Assembly: GCF_003086295.3 (NCBI RefSeq)
Contig: NC_092039.1
Coordinates: forward strand, 65,429,649-65,493,648
Direction of reading: 5' to 3'
Length of the DNA stretch: 64,000 nucleotides
Source: Arachis hypogaea
Taxonomy: Eukaryota; Streptophyta; Magnoliopsida; Fabales; Fabaceae
Shown: positions 23,513 through 34,426 of the stretch, piece after piece
Layout of the letters: every line of letters begins with the position of its first letter
Position numbering within the stretch: position 1 is the stretch's first letter
Notes under the pieces: generated by a model
The model's database searches: none
What the model saw: the letters and a program-made list of their open reading frames with translations, nothing else
Told to the model about the DNA's origin: nothing
Position numbers and translations under genes: made by a program

Positions 23513-24964
23513 AAAAAATAATTTTTGAAAAAATACAAAAAATTTATAAAATCATAAAACAAAAAAATATTTTGTGTTTCTTGTTTGAGTCTAGTGTCAA
23601 TTTTTAAGTTTGGTGTCAATTGTATGTTTTTAAAATTTGTGCATTTTTCAAAAAAATTCTTGCATTGCATTCTTTATGATCTTTAAGTTGTTCTTGATAA
23701 GTCCTCTTGTTTTATCTTCATATTTTCTTGTTTTGTGTCTTACCTTATTTTTCATATGCATTTTTAGTTTGTTAGTGTCTAAACATTAAATATTTCTAAG
23801 TTTGGTGTCTTGCATGTTTTTCTTTTCTTGAAAATTTTCAAAAATAAGTTCTTGATGTTCATCATGATCTTTAAAGTATTCTTGGTGTTCATCTTGACAT
23901 TCATAGTGTTCTTGCATGCATCATTTGTTTTAATCCAAAATTTTTATGTCTTGAGTCATTTTGTTGTTTTTCTCTCTCCTCATTAAAAATTCAAAAATAA
24001 AAAATATCTTTTCCTTATTCTCCTCATAAATTTCAAAAATTTGGTATGACTTAGTCAAAAATTTTTAAAACTTAGTTATTTCTTATGAGTCAAGTCAAAT
24101 TTTCAATTTAAAAGTCCTATCTTTTCAAATCCTTTTCAAAATTCAAATCTTTTTCATTTTTCTTTCATGTTTTTTGAAAATTAAAAAAAATTTATTTTTC
24201 AAGATCATTTTCTTAATTTCATTTCAAATTTTCAAAAACTTTACTAACAATTAATGTGATTGATTCAAAAATTTCAAGTTTGTTAATTTCTTGTTAAGAA
24301 AGGTTCAACCTTTAAATTCTAGAATCATATCTTTTAGTTTCATGTTAGTCAAGTCATTAACTTTAATTTTCAAAATCAAATCTTTCTAAATTTCTTTTTT
24401 AAATCTTTTTCAAAATAAATTTCAATCATATCTTTTCAATCACATCTTTTCAAACATATCTTTTTCAAATCATATCTTTTTTAAAATCAATTTCAAAATC
24501 TTTTCTAACTTCTTATCTTTTCAAAATTGATTTTCAAATCTTTTTCAATTAAATAATTGACTTTTTGTTTGTTTTACTATTTCTTATCTTTTTCAAAACC
24601 ACCTAACTACTTTTCTCTCTCTAATTTTTGAAAACTCCTCACTCTTTTTCAAAATTCTTTTAATTAATTAATTGTTTCAAATTTTAATTTTAATTTTATT
24701 TTTTCTCTTAATTTTCGAAAATCACTAACCATTTTCAAAAACAATTTTCGAAACTCTCTCCCTCTCATCTCTTTTTATTTATTTTATTTGTCTACTAACA
24801 CTTCTTTTCTACTCATAATTTGAACCTTCTCTTCTCTCTGTGTTCGGATTTTTCTTCTTCTTTCTATATTATTCTTCTATTCTTCTCTTCTTCTACTCAC
24901 ATAAAGGAATCTCTATACTTTGATATAGAGGATTCCTCTTCTTTTCCGTTCTCTTCTTTTTTAT
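23513..24964 (+). other. Z3 leader, with deletion of the primer site
   Basis: Same AT-rich leader as Z1 and Z2 in the other orientation, with AAGTTTGGTGTC at 23607 and 23799. Compared with Z2, about 130-150 bases covering the primer site and the first part of the leader are missing. No gene seen. Confidence 0.75.
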
Positions 24965-27184
24965 ATGAGCAGGAACAAGGACAAAAATATTCTTGTTGAA
25001 GCAGATCCTGAACCTGAAAGGACTCAGAAGAGGAAGCTAAGAGAAACTAAAACACAACACTCAGAAGAGGACTTTACTGAAATTTTCGAAAAAGAAGTAG
25101 AGATGGACGAACCCAATAACAATGGTGGAGGTGCAAGGAAGATGCTTGGTGACTTTACTACACCAAATTCCAACTTCCATGGAAGAAGCATCTCAATTGC
25201 TGCCATTGGAGCAAACAATTTTGAGCTAAAGCCTCAATTAGTTTCTCTGATGCAACAGAATTACAAGTTTTATGGACTTCCATCAGAAGATCCTTTTTAG
25301 TTTTTAACTGAATTCTTGCAGATATGTGATACTGTTAAGACCAATGGAGTTGATTCCAAGGTCTACAAGCTTATGCTTTTCCCTTTTGCCGTAAGAGAGA
25401 GAGCTAGAACATAGTTGAACTCTCAACCTAGAGATAGCCTGAACTCTTGGGATAAGCTGGTCTTGGCTTTCTTAGCCAAGTTCTTTCTTCCTCAAAAACT
25501 GAGCAAGCTTAGAGTGAATGTTCAAACCTTCAGGCAGAAAGAAGGTGAATCCCTCTATGAAGCTTGGGAAAGATACAAGCAACTGACCAAAAAGTGTCTG
25601 CCTGACATGCTCTCTGAATGGACCATCTTGGATATATTCTATGATGGTCTGTCTGAATTGTCTAAAATATCATTGGATCATTCTGCAGGTGGATCTATTC
25701 ACCTGAAGAAAACACCTGTAGAAGCTCAGGAACTCATTGAAATGGTTGCAAATAACTAGTTCATGTACACCTCTAAAAGGAATCCTGTGAGTAATGGGAT
25801 GCCTCAGAGGAAGGGAGTTCTTGAAATTTATGCTCTAAGTGCCATATTGGCTCAGAATAAAATGTTGACTCAGGAAGTCAATATTATTTCTCAGAGTCTG
25901 AATGGATTGCAAAATGCATCCAACAGTACTAAAGAAGCATCTTCTGAAGAAGAAGCTTATGATCTTGAGAACCTTGCAATGGCAGAGGTGAATTACATGG
26001 GTGAAGCCTATGGAAACACCTATAATCCCTCATGGAGAAATCATCCAAATTTCTCATGGAAGGATCAACAAAAGCCTTAACAAGGCTTTAATAATGGTGG
26101 AAGAAACAGGTTTAGCAATAGCAAGCCTTTTCCATCATCCTCTCAGCAACAGACAGAGAATTCTGAGCAGAGTCCCTCTAGCTTAGCAAACATAGTCTCT
26201 GATCTATCTAAGGTGACTTTAAGTTTCATGAATGAAACAAGGTCCTCCATTAGAAATTTGGAGGCATAAGTGGGCCAGCTGAGTAAAAGAGTCACTGAAA
26301 CTCCTCCTAGTACTCTCCCAAGCAATACAGAAGAGAATCCAAAAAGAGAGTGCAAGGCCATAACCTTACTTGGTGTGGCCGAACCTAGAGAGGAGGAGGA
26401 GGACGTGAATCCCAATGAGGAAGACCTCATGGGATGTCCTCTGGACAAAAAGGAGTTCCCAATTGAGGAACCTAAGGAATCTGAGGCTCATCTAGAGACC
26501 ATAGAGATTCCATTGTACCTACTTCTGCCATTCATGAGCTCTGATGACTATTCCTCCTCTGAAGAAGATGAAAATATTACTGAAGAGCAAGTTGCTAAGT
26601 ACCTTGGAGCAATCATGAAGTTGAATGCCAAGTTATTTGGTAATGAGACTTGGGTGGATGAACCCCCCTTGCTCACCAATGAACTGAATGACTTGGTTAA
26701 GCAGACATTACCTCAAAAGAAACAGGATTCTGGTAAATTCTTAATTTCCTGCACTATAGGCACCATGACCTTTGAGAAGGCTCTGTGTGACCTGAGGTCA
26801 GGCATAAACTTAATGCCACTCTCTGTAATGGAGAAAATGGGAATCTTTAAGGTACAGGCTGCCAAATTCTCATTAGAGATGGCAGACAAATCCATGAAAA
26901 AGGCTTATGGACAGGTAGAGGATGTGCTAGTAAAGGTAAAAGGCCTTTACAACCCTACTGATTTCATAATCCTAGACACTAGGATAGATGAGGATGAATC
27001 CATCATCCTTGGAAGATCCTTCCTAGCCATAGCAAAAGCTGTGATTGATGTGGACAGAGGGGAATTGATCCTTCAATTGAATGAGGACTACCTTGTATTT
27101 AAAACTCAAGGATCTCCCTCTGTAACCATGGAGAGGGAGCAAGAAAAGCTTATCTCAATGCAGAGTCAAACAAAGCCCCTATAG
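24965..27184 (+). pseudogene. Z3 gag-protease polyprotein with five in-frame stops and no frameshift
   Basis: The ATG at 24965 (MSRNKDKNILVEADPEPERT) is followed by one continuous frame to a TAG at 27182, about 740 codons, broken only by stops at 25298, 25412, 25757, 26078 and 26267. Against sister copies each stop replaces CAG, TGG, CAG, CAA and CAA. The gag core runs from LPSEDPF to WERYKQLTKKC; a basic asparagine/glutamine-rich linker with SWRNHPNFSWKDQQKP follows. The protease signature is CDLRSGINLMPLSVMEKMG at about 26780, with Arg replacing the glycine of Asp-Leu-Gly, and the downstream ILGRSFLA motif is at about 27005. The frame ends 290 residues after the linker with no reverse transcriptase, showing that family Z is gag-protease only. 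Confidence 0.9.
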
Positions 27185-27275
27185 TCAAACTCTAAGTTTG
27201 GTGTTGGGAGGTCACAACCAAACTCTAAGTTTGGTGTTGAACCCCCACATTCAAACTCTTAGTTTGGTGTTAGAA
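27182..27275 (+). repeat. Triple CAAACTCTAAGTTTGGTGTT repeat after the Z3 protease
   Basis: Three copies of the same 20-base unit, about 35 bases apart; CAAACT-CTA-AGTTTG is itself an inverted repeat. Z2 has a related set at 14795-14895. Confidence 0.85.
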
Positions 27276-27352
27276 GGCCCCTACATTACTCTGAACATCT
27301 GTGAAGCTCCATGAGAGCTCACTGTCAAGCTATTGACATTAAAGAAGTGCCT

Positions 27353-27370
27353 ATTGGGAGGCAACCCAAT
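27353..27370 (+). promoter_or_regulatory. Hairpin after Z3 gag-protease
   Basis: ATTGGG-AGGCAA-CCCAAT, six perfect pairs, then TTTATTTTTC. Family X has a matching hairpin after its ORF1 (43032-43049, 59692-59709). Confidence 0.7.
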
Positions 27371-27489
27371 TTTATTTTTCTATGTTATTTTCTTATTTAG
27401 GTTGATGATCATGTGGAGTCACAAAAACAACTACAAAAATTAAAGAAAAATAAAAAACAGCATTAAAAATAGCACACCCTGGAGGAGAA

Positions 27490-27790
27490 ACTTACTGGCG
27501 TTTAAACACCAGTAAGGGTAGCAAAATGGGCATTTAACGCCCAGTTTGGCACCATTCTGGATGTTAAACGCCCAGTCTGGCACCATTCTGGGCGTTAAAC
27601 GCCAGAAAGAAGCACTAGACTGTCCTTAAATGCCAGAAAAAGCAATAAGTTGGCGTTAAACGCTAGAAACAGGTTGTAGCTTGGGGTTTAACGCCAAGAA
27701 AGGAATAAATGCTGGCCTTTAACACCAGAAACAAGCAGTAGTCTGGCATTAAATGCCAGGATTGCACACTTAGGGCGTTTACATGCCTAA
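27490..27790 (+). repeat. Array of GGCGTTTAAACGCC-like palindromes, non-coding spacer of Z3
   Basis: About ten imperfect palindromes, for example TTTAACGCCCAGTTTGG and GGGCGTTAAACGCCAG, spaced 25-35 bases apart. The same motif occurs in the Z LTRs, in the Z5 spacer (36029-36295) and inside the Z5 and Z4 coding frames. Confidence 0.85.
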
Positions 27791-28045
27791 TTGGAGCAGG
27801 GATGACAAATCCTTGACCCCTTAGGATTTGTGGACCCCACAGGATTCCCACCTACCCCACATCTCTCTCTCTCCCCCATATACATTTCTATAACACTCTA
27901 CCCAAAACACCACTCACCTATCAAATCCTATCCTCTTCCCTATATTCTTTTCACACATTATAATCACCTTATACCCCCTTGGCCGAATTCACTCTCTCCC
28001 TCCATCTCCTCTATTCTCTTCTTCTTCCCATTCTTTCTTTCTTCT

Positions 28046-28085
28046 TTTGCTCGAGGACGAGCAAACATTTTAAGTTTGGTGTGGT
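28046..28085 (+). promoter_or_regulatory. AGGA-loop hairpin and TTTAAGTTTGGTGTGG box before Z3 ORF2
   Basis: TTTGCTCG-AGGA-CGAGCAAA has eight perfect pairs and an AGGA loop, and is followed by CATTTTAAGTTTGGTGTGG. ORF2 starts 35 bases later. Confidence 0.8.
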
Positions 28086-28119
28086 AAAAGCATTACTTTT
28101 TGTTTTTTCATAACCATTT

Positions 28120-28576
28120 ATGGAACCTAAGGCCAGAGAAACCTCTAGAAAGAGGAAAAGGAAGACAAAAGCTTCCACCTCCGAGTCATGAGAGATGGAG
28201 AGATTCATCTCAAAGGTCCATCAAGACCACTTCTATGATGTTGTGGCCAAGAAAAATGTGATCCCTATGCAATTCAACTGGAATTGTCATAGAGGAAAAC
28301 ACCCTCATTGAAGAGGAGAAACGAATCACTAAAAAGAGGATGGAGCAAATAAGAGAGCCCACTCACGGACCTCAACAAGAGCATGAGGAAGTCCCTCATC
28401 AAAAAATCCCTGAGATACCTCAAGGGATACATTTTCTTCCACAAAACTACTGGGAGCAACGAAGGATAGGAGCACCAAAAGCACTAAGGATGGAGCAACA
28501 AAGGCAAGGAAGAGACATAGAGAAACTTAGGCGTTCCAATGGATCTTCAAGAGGAAGAACTAGCCGCCATCACTAA
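28120..28576 (+). pseudogene. Z3 ORF2 with the central domain deleted
   Basis: The ATG at 28120 gives MEPKARETSRKRKRKTKAST, the same lysine-rich head as Z2 and Z5, with a TGA after residue 23. After VHQDHFYDVVAKKNVIP it jumps directly to a piece homologous to the end of the Z5 domain (CAATTCAACTGGAATTGTCA). About 0.7 kb that codes the globular domain in Z2 is therefore missing. A glutamine/glutamate-rich tail (MEQIREPTHGPQQEHEEVPH and on) then reads to a stop at 28574, out of frame with the start. Same protein family as Z2 ORF2; non-functional here. Confidence 0.82.
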
Positions 28577-29665
28577 GGTGGACCCGTTCTTTAATTTCCT
28601 TGTTCTTATTTTTCTGTTTTTCAAATTTTATGCTTTATGTGTTGTCTATGTTTGTGTCTTCATTACATGATCATTAGTGTCTAGTGTCTATGTCTTAAAG
28701 CTATGAATAATTCCATGAATCCTTCACCTCTCTTAAATGAAAAATGTGTTTAATTACAAAAAGAACAAGAAGTACTTGAATCTCAAATTTTATCTTGAAA
28801 TTAGTTTAATTATTTTGATGTAGCGGCAATACTTTTTATTTTCTGAATGAATGCTTGAACAATGGATATTTTTGATAGTGAAGTTTATGAATTTTAAAAT
28901 TGTTGGCTCTTGAAAGAATGATGAACAAAGAGAAATATTATTGATAATCTCAAAAATCATGAAATTGATTATTGAAGCAAGAAAAAGCAGTGAAAAAAAA
29001 GTGGCAAAAAAAAAGAGAAAGAAAAAGAAAAAGCAAGTAGAAAAAGCCAATATCCCTTTAAACCAAAAGGCAAGGGTAAAAAGGATCTAATGCTTTGAGC
29101 ATTAATGGATAGGAGGGCCCAAGGAAATAAAATCCAGGCCTAAGCGGCTAAATCAAGCTGTCCCTAACCATGTGCTTGTGTCATAAAGGTCCAAGTGAAA
29201 AGCTTGAGACTAAGTGGTTAAAGTCGTGTTCCAAAGCAAAAAGAGTGTGCTTAAGAACTCTGGACACCTCTAATTGGGGACTTTAGCAAAGCTGAGTCAC
29301 AATCTGAAAAGGTTCACCCAATTATGTGTCTGTGGCATTTATGTTTCTGGTGGTAATACTGGAAAACAAAGTTCTTAGGGCCACGGTCAAGACTCGTAAA
29401 GTAGCTGTGTTCAAGAATCAACATACTGAACTAGGAGAATCAATAACACTATCTAAAATCATGAGTTCCTATAGATGCCAATCATTCTGAATTTCAAAGG
29501 ATAAAGTGAGATACCAAAACTGTTCAGAAGCAAAAAGATACAAGCCCCGCTCATCTAATTAGAGCTAAGTTTCATTAATATTGTGGGATTCATTGTATAT
29601 TCTCTTCTTTTTATCCTATTTTGTTTTCAGTTGCTTGGGGTCAAGGAACAAATTAAGTTTGGTTT
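28577..29665 (+). other. Z3 3' untranslated region
   Basis: About 1.1 kb without a gene. It has a purine-rich run (28980-29045), then a module with TGTGCTTGTGTCATAAAGG (29170) and a related GTGTCTGTGGCATTTATG ... GGTAATACTGGAAAACAAAG (29325-29375). These match a duplicated module in Y (49075-49325) and, reversed, Z5 (33690-33900). TTGCTTGGGGTCAAGGAACAA and TTAAGTTTGG (29631-29663) mark the end next to the 3' LTR. Confidence 0.7.
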
Positions 29666-29740
29666 TGATTTTTGGAGCTACAGAAACCCAAATGGTGCAC
29701 TCTCAATTGCGTTGGAAAGTAGACATCTAGGGCTTTCCAG
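29666..29740 (+). repeat. Z3 3' LTR scrap
   Basis: TTTTTGGAGCTACAGAAACCC through GGGCTTTCCAG matches 22036-22110 of the 5' LTR. Both LTR ends are missing, so two deletions or one recombination removed about 95 percent of the LTR. Confidence 0.8.
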
Positions 29741-29920
29741 TCTTTCTGGTTAGCTGCCTTTAGAGTGGGCTGCGTTCCTTTGTTTGGGCATGCTTGGGTC
29801 TCTGTGGAGATGTTGGCCGAGCTCTTCAAGGAGAGGTCAGTGACGATAAACCTTATAAGAGGTCGGTCGTTCTTGTATTCGTTCAACCCGGATCCTATAG
29901 CTCGACCCAAGGCATGAACA
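29741..29920 (-). repeat. T LTR, outer part
   Basis: On the minus strand it starts TGTTCATGCCTTGGGTCGAG, whose TGTT pairs with the AACA at the other LTR end (21485). It is read as the part of the T LTR beyond the Z3 insertion, and directly abuts Z4 gag at 29921, with CTTGC as the candidate target duplication. Confidence 0.65.
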
Positions 29921-31868
29921 CTTGCCATTAGAGTAAACAACTTTGAGCTTAACCCTCAGTTAGTCTCTATAATGCAATAGAATTACAAATTTCATGGACT
30001 TTCATAGGAAGATCCACATTAATTTCTATATGAATTCTTGCAAATCTGTGATACTGTTAAGACCAATGGAGTGGATCCTGTGGTCTACAGGCTTATGCTT
30101 TTCCCTTTTGCTGTTAGAGATAGAGCTAGGATGTGGTTGGATTCTCAACCCAAAGAAATCCTAGACTCTTGGAAAAAGTTGGTCAATGCATTCTTGGCCA
30201 AGTTTTTTTCACCTCAGAAGATGAGCAAGCTCAGGGTGGAAGTTCAAACCTTCAGATAAAAAGAGGGTGAATCCCTCTACGAAGTTTGGGAAAGATACAA
30301 GCAACTGATCAGGAGATGTCTTCCTGACATGCTCTTAGAATGGACTATCCTACGTATCTTCTACGATAGTCTATTTGAGATGTCCAAGATGTCCTTGTAC
30401 CATTCTGCTGGTGGATCACTCCACTTGAAGAAAATGGGTGAAGAGGCATAAGAACTCATTGAAATTGTTGTAAACAACCAATTCATGTACACTTCTGAGA
30501 GAAATCCTGTGAACAATGGGGTAGCTCAGAAGAAAGGAGTCCTGAAGGTTAACACTCTGAATGCCATATTGGCTCAGAACAAGATCTTGACCCAACAGGT
30601 CAATAGGATCTCTCAGCATTTGACTGGAATGCAGGCTGCAGCTGGCAGCATTCAAGACACTTCCTATGAAGGAGAAGCTTATGATCCAGATCAACCCGTG
30701 ATGGAGGAGGTGAATTACATGGGAGAACCCTATGGAAACACCAACAACCTCTCATGGAGGAATCACCCCAATCTGTTATGGAAGGATTAACAGAAGCCTC
30801 AACAAGGCTTCAACAATAATCAAGGTGGAAGAAACCATAATAGGTTTAACAATAATAAACCATTCCCATCTTCACAACAACATATGGAGACTTCTAAGTA
30901 GAGCCTCTATGACTTAGCAACTATAGTCTCTAAACTCTCTAAGACCACTCAGAGTTTCATAACAAAACTAGGTCCTCCATCAGAAATATGGAGGTACAAG
31001 TTAGCCAGTTGAGTAAGAGAATTCCTAAGACCCCTCCTAACACTCTCCCAAGTAATATTGAAATAAACCCAAGGGAAGAGTGCAAGGCCATCACTATAGA
31101 TGTTGAGGCCGAATATGAAGGGGATGCCTGGTGTTGAACGCTAGTAATAGAGTTCCTACTAGGCATTTAACACCCAAAGAGGAACCATCCTTGGCGTTGA
31201 ACGCCAGTAAGGGAGTCCTTACTAGGCATTCAACGCCTAAAGTGGCACAACAGCTGGCGTTGAATGCCAGTAATGGGGGCAGCTGGGCGTTCAACGCCAA
31301 CTAAAAACTTCCCTATTGAAGAACAGAAGGCAACTAAGGCTCATGAGGATACCATAGAAGTTCCATTGAATGCCTTGTTATAAATTATGGATTATGAAGA
31401 TCACTCCTCCTCCGATAAGAAAGAGGAAACTAGGGAAGAGCAAGTTGCTCATTACATAAGAGTCCTCATGAAGCTAAATTCCAAGTTATATGGAATAGAG
31501 CCATTAGAGAAAGAACCTCAAGTGCTCACCAAGGAACTCAATACCATGGTTCAAAAGAACTACCTTAGAAGTTGCCAGATTCCAGACGCTTCCTAATTCC
31601 TTGCACCATAGGCACCATTACCTTTGAGATGCCTCTGTGTGACCTAGGTTCAAGCATAAACCTCATGCCACACTCTATAATGGAGAGACTGTGAATCTTT
31701 GAGGTGCAAGCTGCAAGAATCTCACTAGAGTTGAAGATGTCCTACTAAAAGTTGAAAACCTTTACATCCCTACGGACTTTATAATCTTGGATACTGGGGA
31801 AGAAGAGGATGAATCCATCATCCTTGGAAGATCCTTCCTAGCCACTGCCAAAACCATCATTGATGTAG
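29921..31868 (+). pseudogene. Z4 gag-protease, the oldest visible layer
   Basis: This plus-strand gag begins in mid-domain at LAIRVNNFELNPQL because T cut it; the start lies left of T and outside the window. Several stops occur within the first 150 bases (29980, 30004, 30020). Longer open stretches follow, such as QICDTVKTNGVDPVVYRLML (30038-30259) and MYTSERNPVNNGVAQKKGVL (30485-30790). A run of GGCGTTGAACGCC units sits in the coding region (31126-31310). Traces of the protease, GTITFEMPLCDLGSSINLMP-like (about 31610-31670) and ESIILGRSFLATA (about 31812-31850), precede the cut at 31868, where the Z5 LTR was inserted. It is the most decayed gag here, as expected for the host of the other insertions. 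Confidence 0.85.
31126..31310 (+). repeat. Palindromic repeats inside the Z4 coding region
   Basis: About seven units of GGCGTTGAACGCCAG or CTAGGCATTCAACGCC type at 25-30 base spacing. Because they are palindromic, both strands read LALNA/LAFNA-like peptides. Confidence 0.85.
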
Positions 31869-33401
31869 TGGTGCACGAAACTCTCTCCACAAAATTTGCA
31901 CAGATAGATCGGCAAGTATACCGAGCCGTCCAAGTAATACCTCAGGTGAGTGAGGGTTGATCCCACGGAGATTGTTGGTTTGAGCAAGCAGTGGACACCT
32001 TGCAGATCTTAGTTAGGTAGATAGAAAATATAGTTTGTCACAAAAAAAACATATAAAATAGATAAATTGAATGTTACTAGATAGATGAGAATTCAATGGT
32101 ATGAGAACGGTTGAGGCTTCGTAGATGCTTTGTCTTTTTGGATTAACTTTTCTTACTGTTTACTTAAATAACTTTTTGATTCCTTCAATGGCAGTTGTAA
32201 GTGATTAACTCATGTCCTTTCATCAAGTTAACCTCCTCCACTACAGCAATCCACCACGTTGAGATGACTCATGTCCTCTTATCAAGCCATCTCTAGGTTT
32301 CTCACTGTAGCAGAAGATGAAGCTCTAAGCAATCTGCACCCCTTCGCGATCCTACTTAATGTGCCACAGACAAGGCAAATCTTCCGGATTAGAAAGTGCT
32401 ACTTCTCTGACTCTAGCCTTAGTGCCACAGAGATCTCACGCACCCAGAGTCAATGGGATTTCATGTCACATATCCAAAGTTGCTCAGATGCTCTATTGGA
32501 ATCCATAATGCAATCTCTAGCTTTAGTTCAACACTGTCTGGGTTAGGAATCGCACGGAACCCATGTAGAACAAGGGTGATTGTCACGGGTCACCCTCAAT
32601 TCATAAGATTAAGAATGAGGTTGCATAAGAGAATAGAATCAGACATATTGAATTAGAACAGTAATATTATTGATCCATGAAACTCAGCGGAGCTCCTAAT
32701 CTTAATCTTAGGAGGTTAGTGACTCATATTGTACAGAAAATAATAATAAAAGGTTCAAATGGTCAAAGATCTCTAACAAGGGTGATCTTTGTTCTATATA
32801 TACTAGTCTAGTAACTAAGGATTACAGAAAATAAGATAAACTAGTCTTGTAGTGCGAAAATCCACATCTGGGGCCCACATGGTGAGTGTTTGGGCTGAGC
32901 TTGAGTGTCTCCCACGAGCTAGTACCCCTTAGGGGCATTGAACGCTGGCTAGGGACTCCATCATGGGTGTTGGATGCCAGCTACTCCCATGTGGTCGTTG
33001 GACGCCAGGAATGGCGCTGGTGGCTGGCGTTGAACACCAGTTTTTGGCCTTCATTTACAAAGTAAAGTATAAAGTGTTATATATTTCCAGAAAGCCCTGG
33101 ATGTTAGCTTTCCAAAGCCGTTGAGAGCACACCATTTGGACTTCTGTAGCTCTAGAAAAGCTCCTTCGAGTGCACGAAGGTCATATATTGACAACATCTG
33201 CAGTTCTTTCTCTGTCTCTGAGTTAGACTTTTGCTCAAGCTCCTCAATTTCAACCAAAAAATACTTGAAATCACCATAAAACACACAACCTCAAAGTGGA
33301 ATAAAAAAATGTGAATTTTGCACTAAAATCTATGAAAACATAAACATAATGAAAACTATATGAAAATGATGCCAAAAAGCGTATAAAATATCCGCTCATC
33401 A
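31869..33401 (-). repeat. Z5 3' LTR, about 1.5 kb
   Basis: Minus strand TGATGAGCGGATATTTTATA at 33401 to CGTGCACCA at 31869. It carries palindromic pieces (32935-33035), the TTGGAAAGCT module (about 33085-33165), a TATATATA box near 32795, and GGTTGATCCCACGGAGATTG (31948). Confidence 0.9.
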
Positions 33402-33440
33402 GAACACCAAACTTAAACTGTTGCTTGTTACCAAGGAACC
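33402..33440 (-). promoter_or_regulatory. Z5 3' end box and probable plus-strand primer
   Basis: Minus strand ...CCTTGGTAACAAGCAACAGTT then TAAGTTTGGTGTTC directly before the LTR. It is the 3'-LTR copy of the hairpin/TTTAAGTTTGG arrangement, with a weak stem. Confidence 0.65.
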
Positions 33441-34426
33441 AAAAACAAAGTAGTATAAAAAAATAGAAGGATGCAATAAATTCAGAGTTCTCAATGAAGC
33501 TCAGTTTCAATTAAATGAACGGGACTAGTAGCTTTTTGCTTTTGAATAGTTTTGGCATCTCACTTTCCATTGAAGCTCAGAATGATTGCCATCTTTAGGA
33601 AATCAAAATCTATATGATATTATTGATTTTCTTAGTTTATTTCTTTTTTATTCTTGAACATAGCTTCTTTAGAGTCTTGGCCGTGACCCTAAGTACTTTG
33701 TTTTCCAGTATTACCACCAGATACACAAATGCCACAGACACTTTAACTGGGTAAATCCCTTAGGATTGTGAGTCAGATTTGCTAGAATCTCCAGGCAATG
33801 GTGTCCAGAGTTCTTAATCACACTCTTTGGACCATGACTTTAACTGCTCAGCCTCAAATTTTTCACGTGACACCTTCACACCACAAGCATATAGTTAGAG
33901 AAGCAGCTCATTTGAACTGCCTAGGCTAAGATATTTCTTTTAGGCCCTCCTAACCATTGATGCTCAAAGCCTTTGATCCTTGCTCTTGCCTTTTGATTTA
34001 AAGAGCTATTGGCTTTTTCTTTTTCTTTCTTTTTCTGCTTGCCCTTTTTTTTCGCAATTTTTTTCTTTTATTGCTTTTTGCTGCTTTTTCTTTCTTCAAG
34101 AATACATTTTTGGAGCCAATAATACTTTAAGAGCCAATATTCTTTAACTCCAACATCAAATATGCATTTATTCATACATTTAGAAAACAAAAGCAATGCC
34201 ACCACATCAAATAATTGAACTATTCTTAATATATAACTCGAAATTCATGCCTTACTTTTCTTTTTCAAATAAAATTTTTCTTTTAAGCAAGGTGAGAGAT
34301 GCATGCAATAATTCACAGCTTTCAGACATAAAGACAGATGATCATGCACTAGAAACAGACAATAAAATAAAATACATAGAAAACAGAAAAATAACATAGT
34401 CAACAGGGGATTAAAGGAACAAATCC
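33441..34426 (-). other. Z5 3' untranslated region
   Basis: Mirror image of the Z3 3' region: the GTGGCATTTGTGTATCTGG ... GGTAATACTGGAAAACAAAG module (33690-33740), a second related stretch (33870-33900), and a pyrimidine tract on the plus strand (34015-34095; A/G on the element strand). No gene seen. Confidence 0.65.

Larger units (their letters stand above)
21780..29740 (+). mobile_element. Z3: family Z element inserted in the T LTR, plus strand
   Basis: Full order is visible: 5' LTR, leader (primer site deleted), gag-protease, AAGTTTGGTGTT triplet, hairpin, palindromic spacer, hairpin box, ORF2 with a large internal deletion, 3' region, and a 75-base scrap of 3' LTR. Both sides are T LTR sequence, so the insertion point is inside that LTR. 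The left flank is GTCAC; the right target copy has been lost with the 3' LTR. Confidence 0.88.
5374..29920 (-). mobile_element. T: Tat/Ogre-like Ty3 retrotransposon split into three pieces
   Basis: Minus-strand order is LTR (29920-29741 plus 21779-21485), primer site (21483), gag (21443-20321), then RT, RNase H and integrase start (7575-5374). The gaps are filled by Z3 and by X0 next to Z2; Z1 cuts off the 3' end. The LTR outer end reads TGTTCATGCC and the inner end CCTCGGAACA, so the pieces share TGTT/AACA termini. The flank at 29921 is Z4 gag, which T interrupted. The protease between gag and RT is missing, so some T sequence was lost between X0 and Z2. That all pieces are one insertion is inferred from order and strand, not proven. 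Confidence 0.75.

Noticed and set aside
31869..33401. Solo LTR
   Set aside because: Right-hand flank is family Z 3' internal sequence on the same strand and the five-base flanks do not match, so it is the 3' LTR of Z5.
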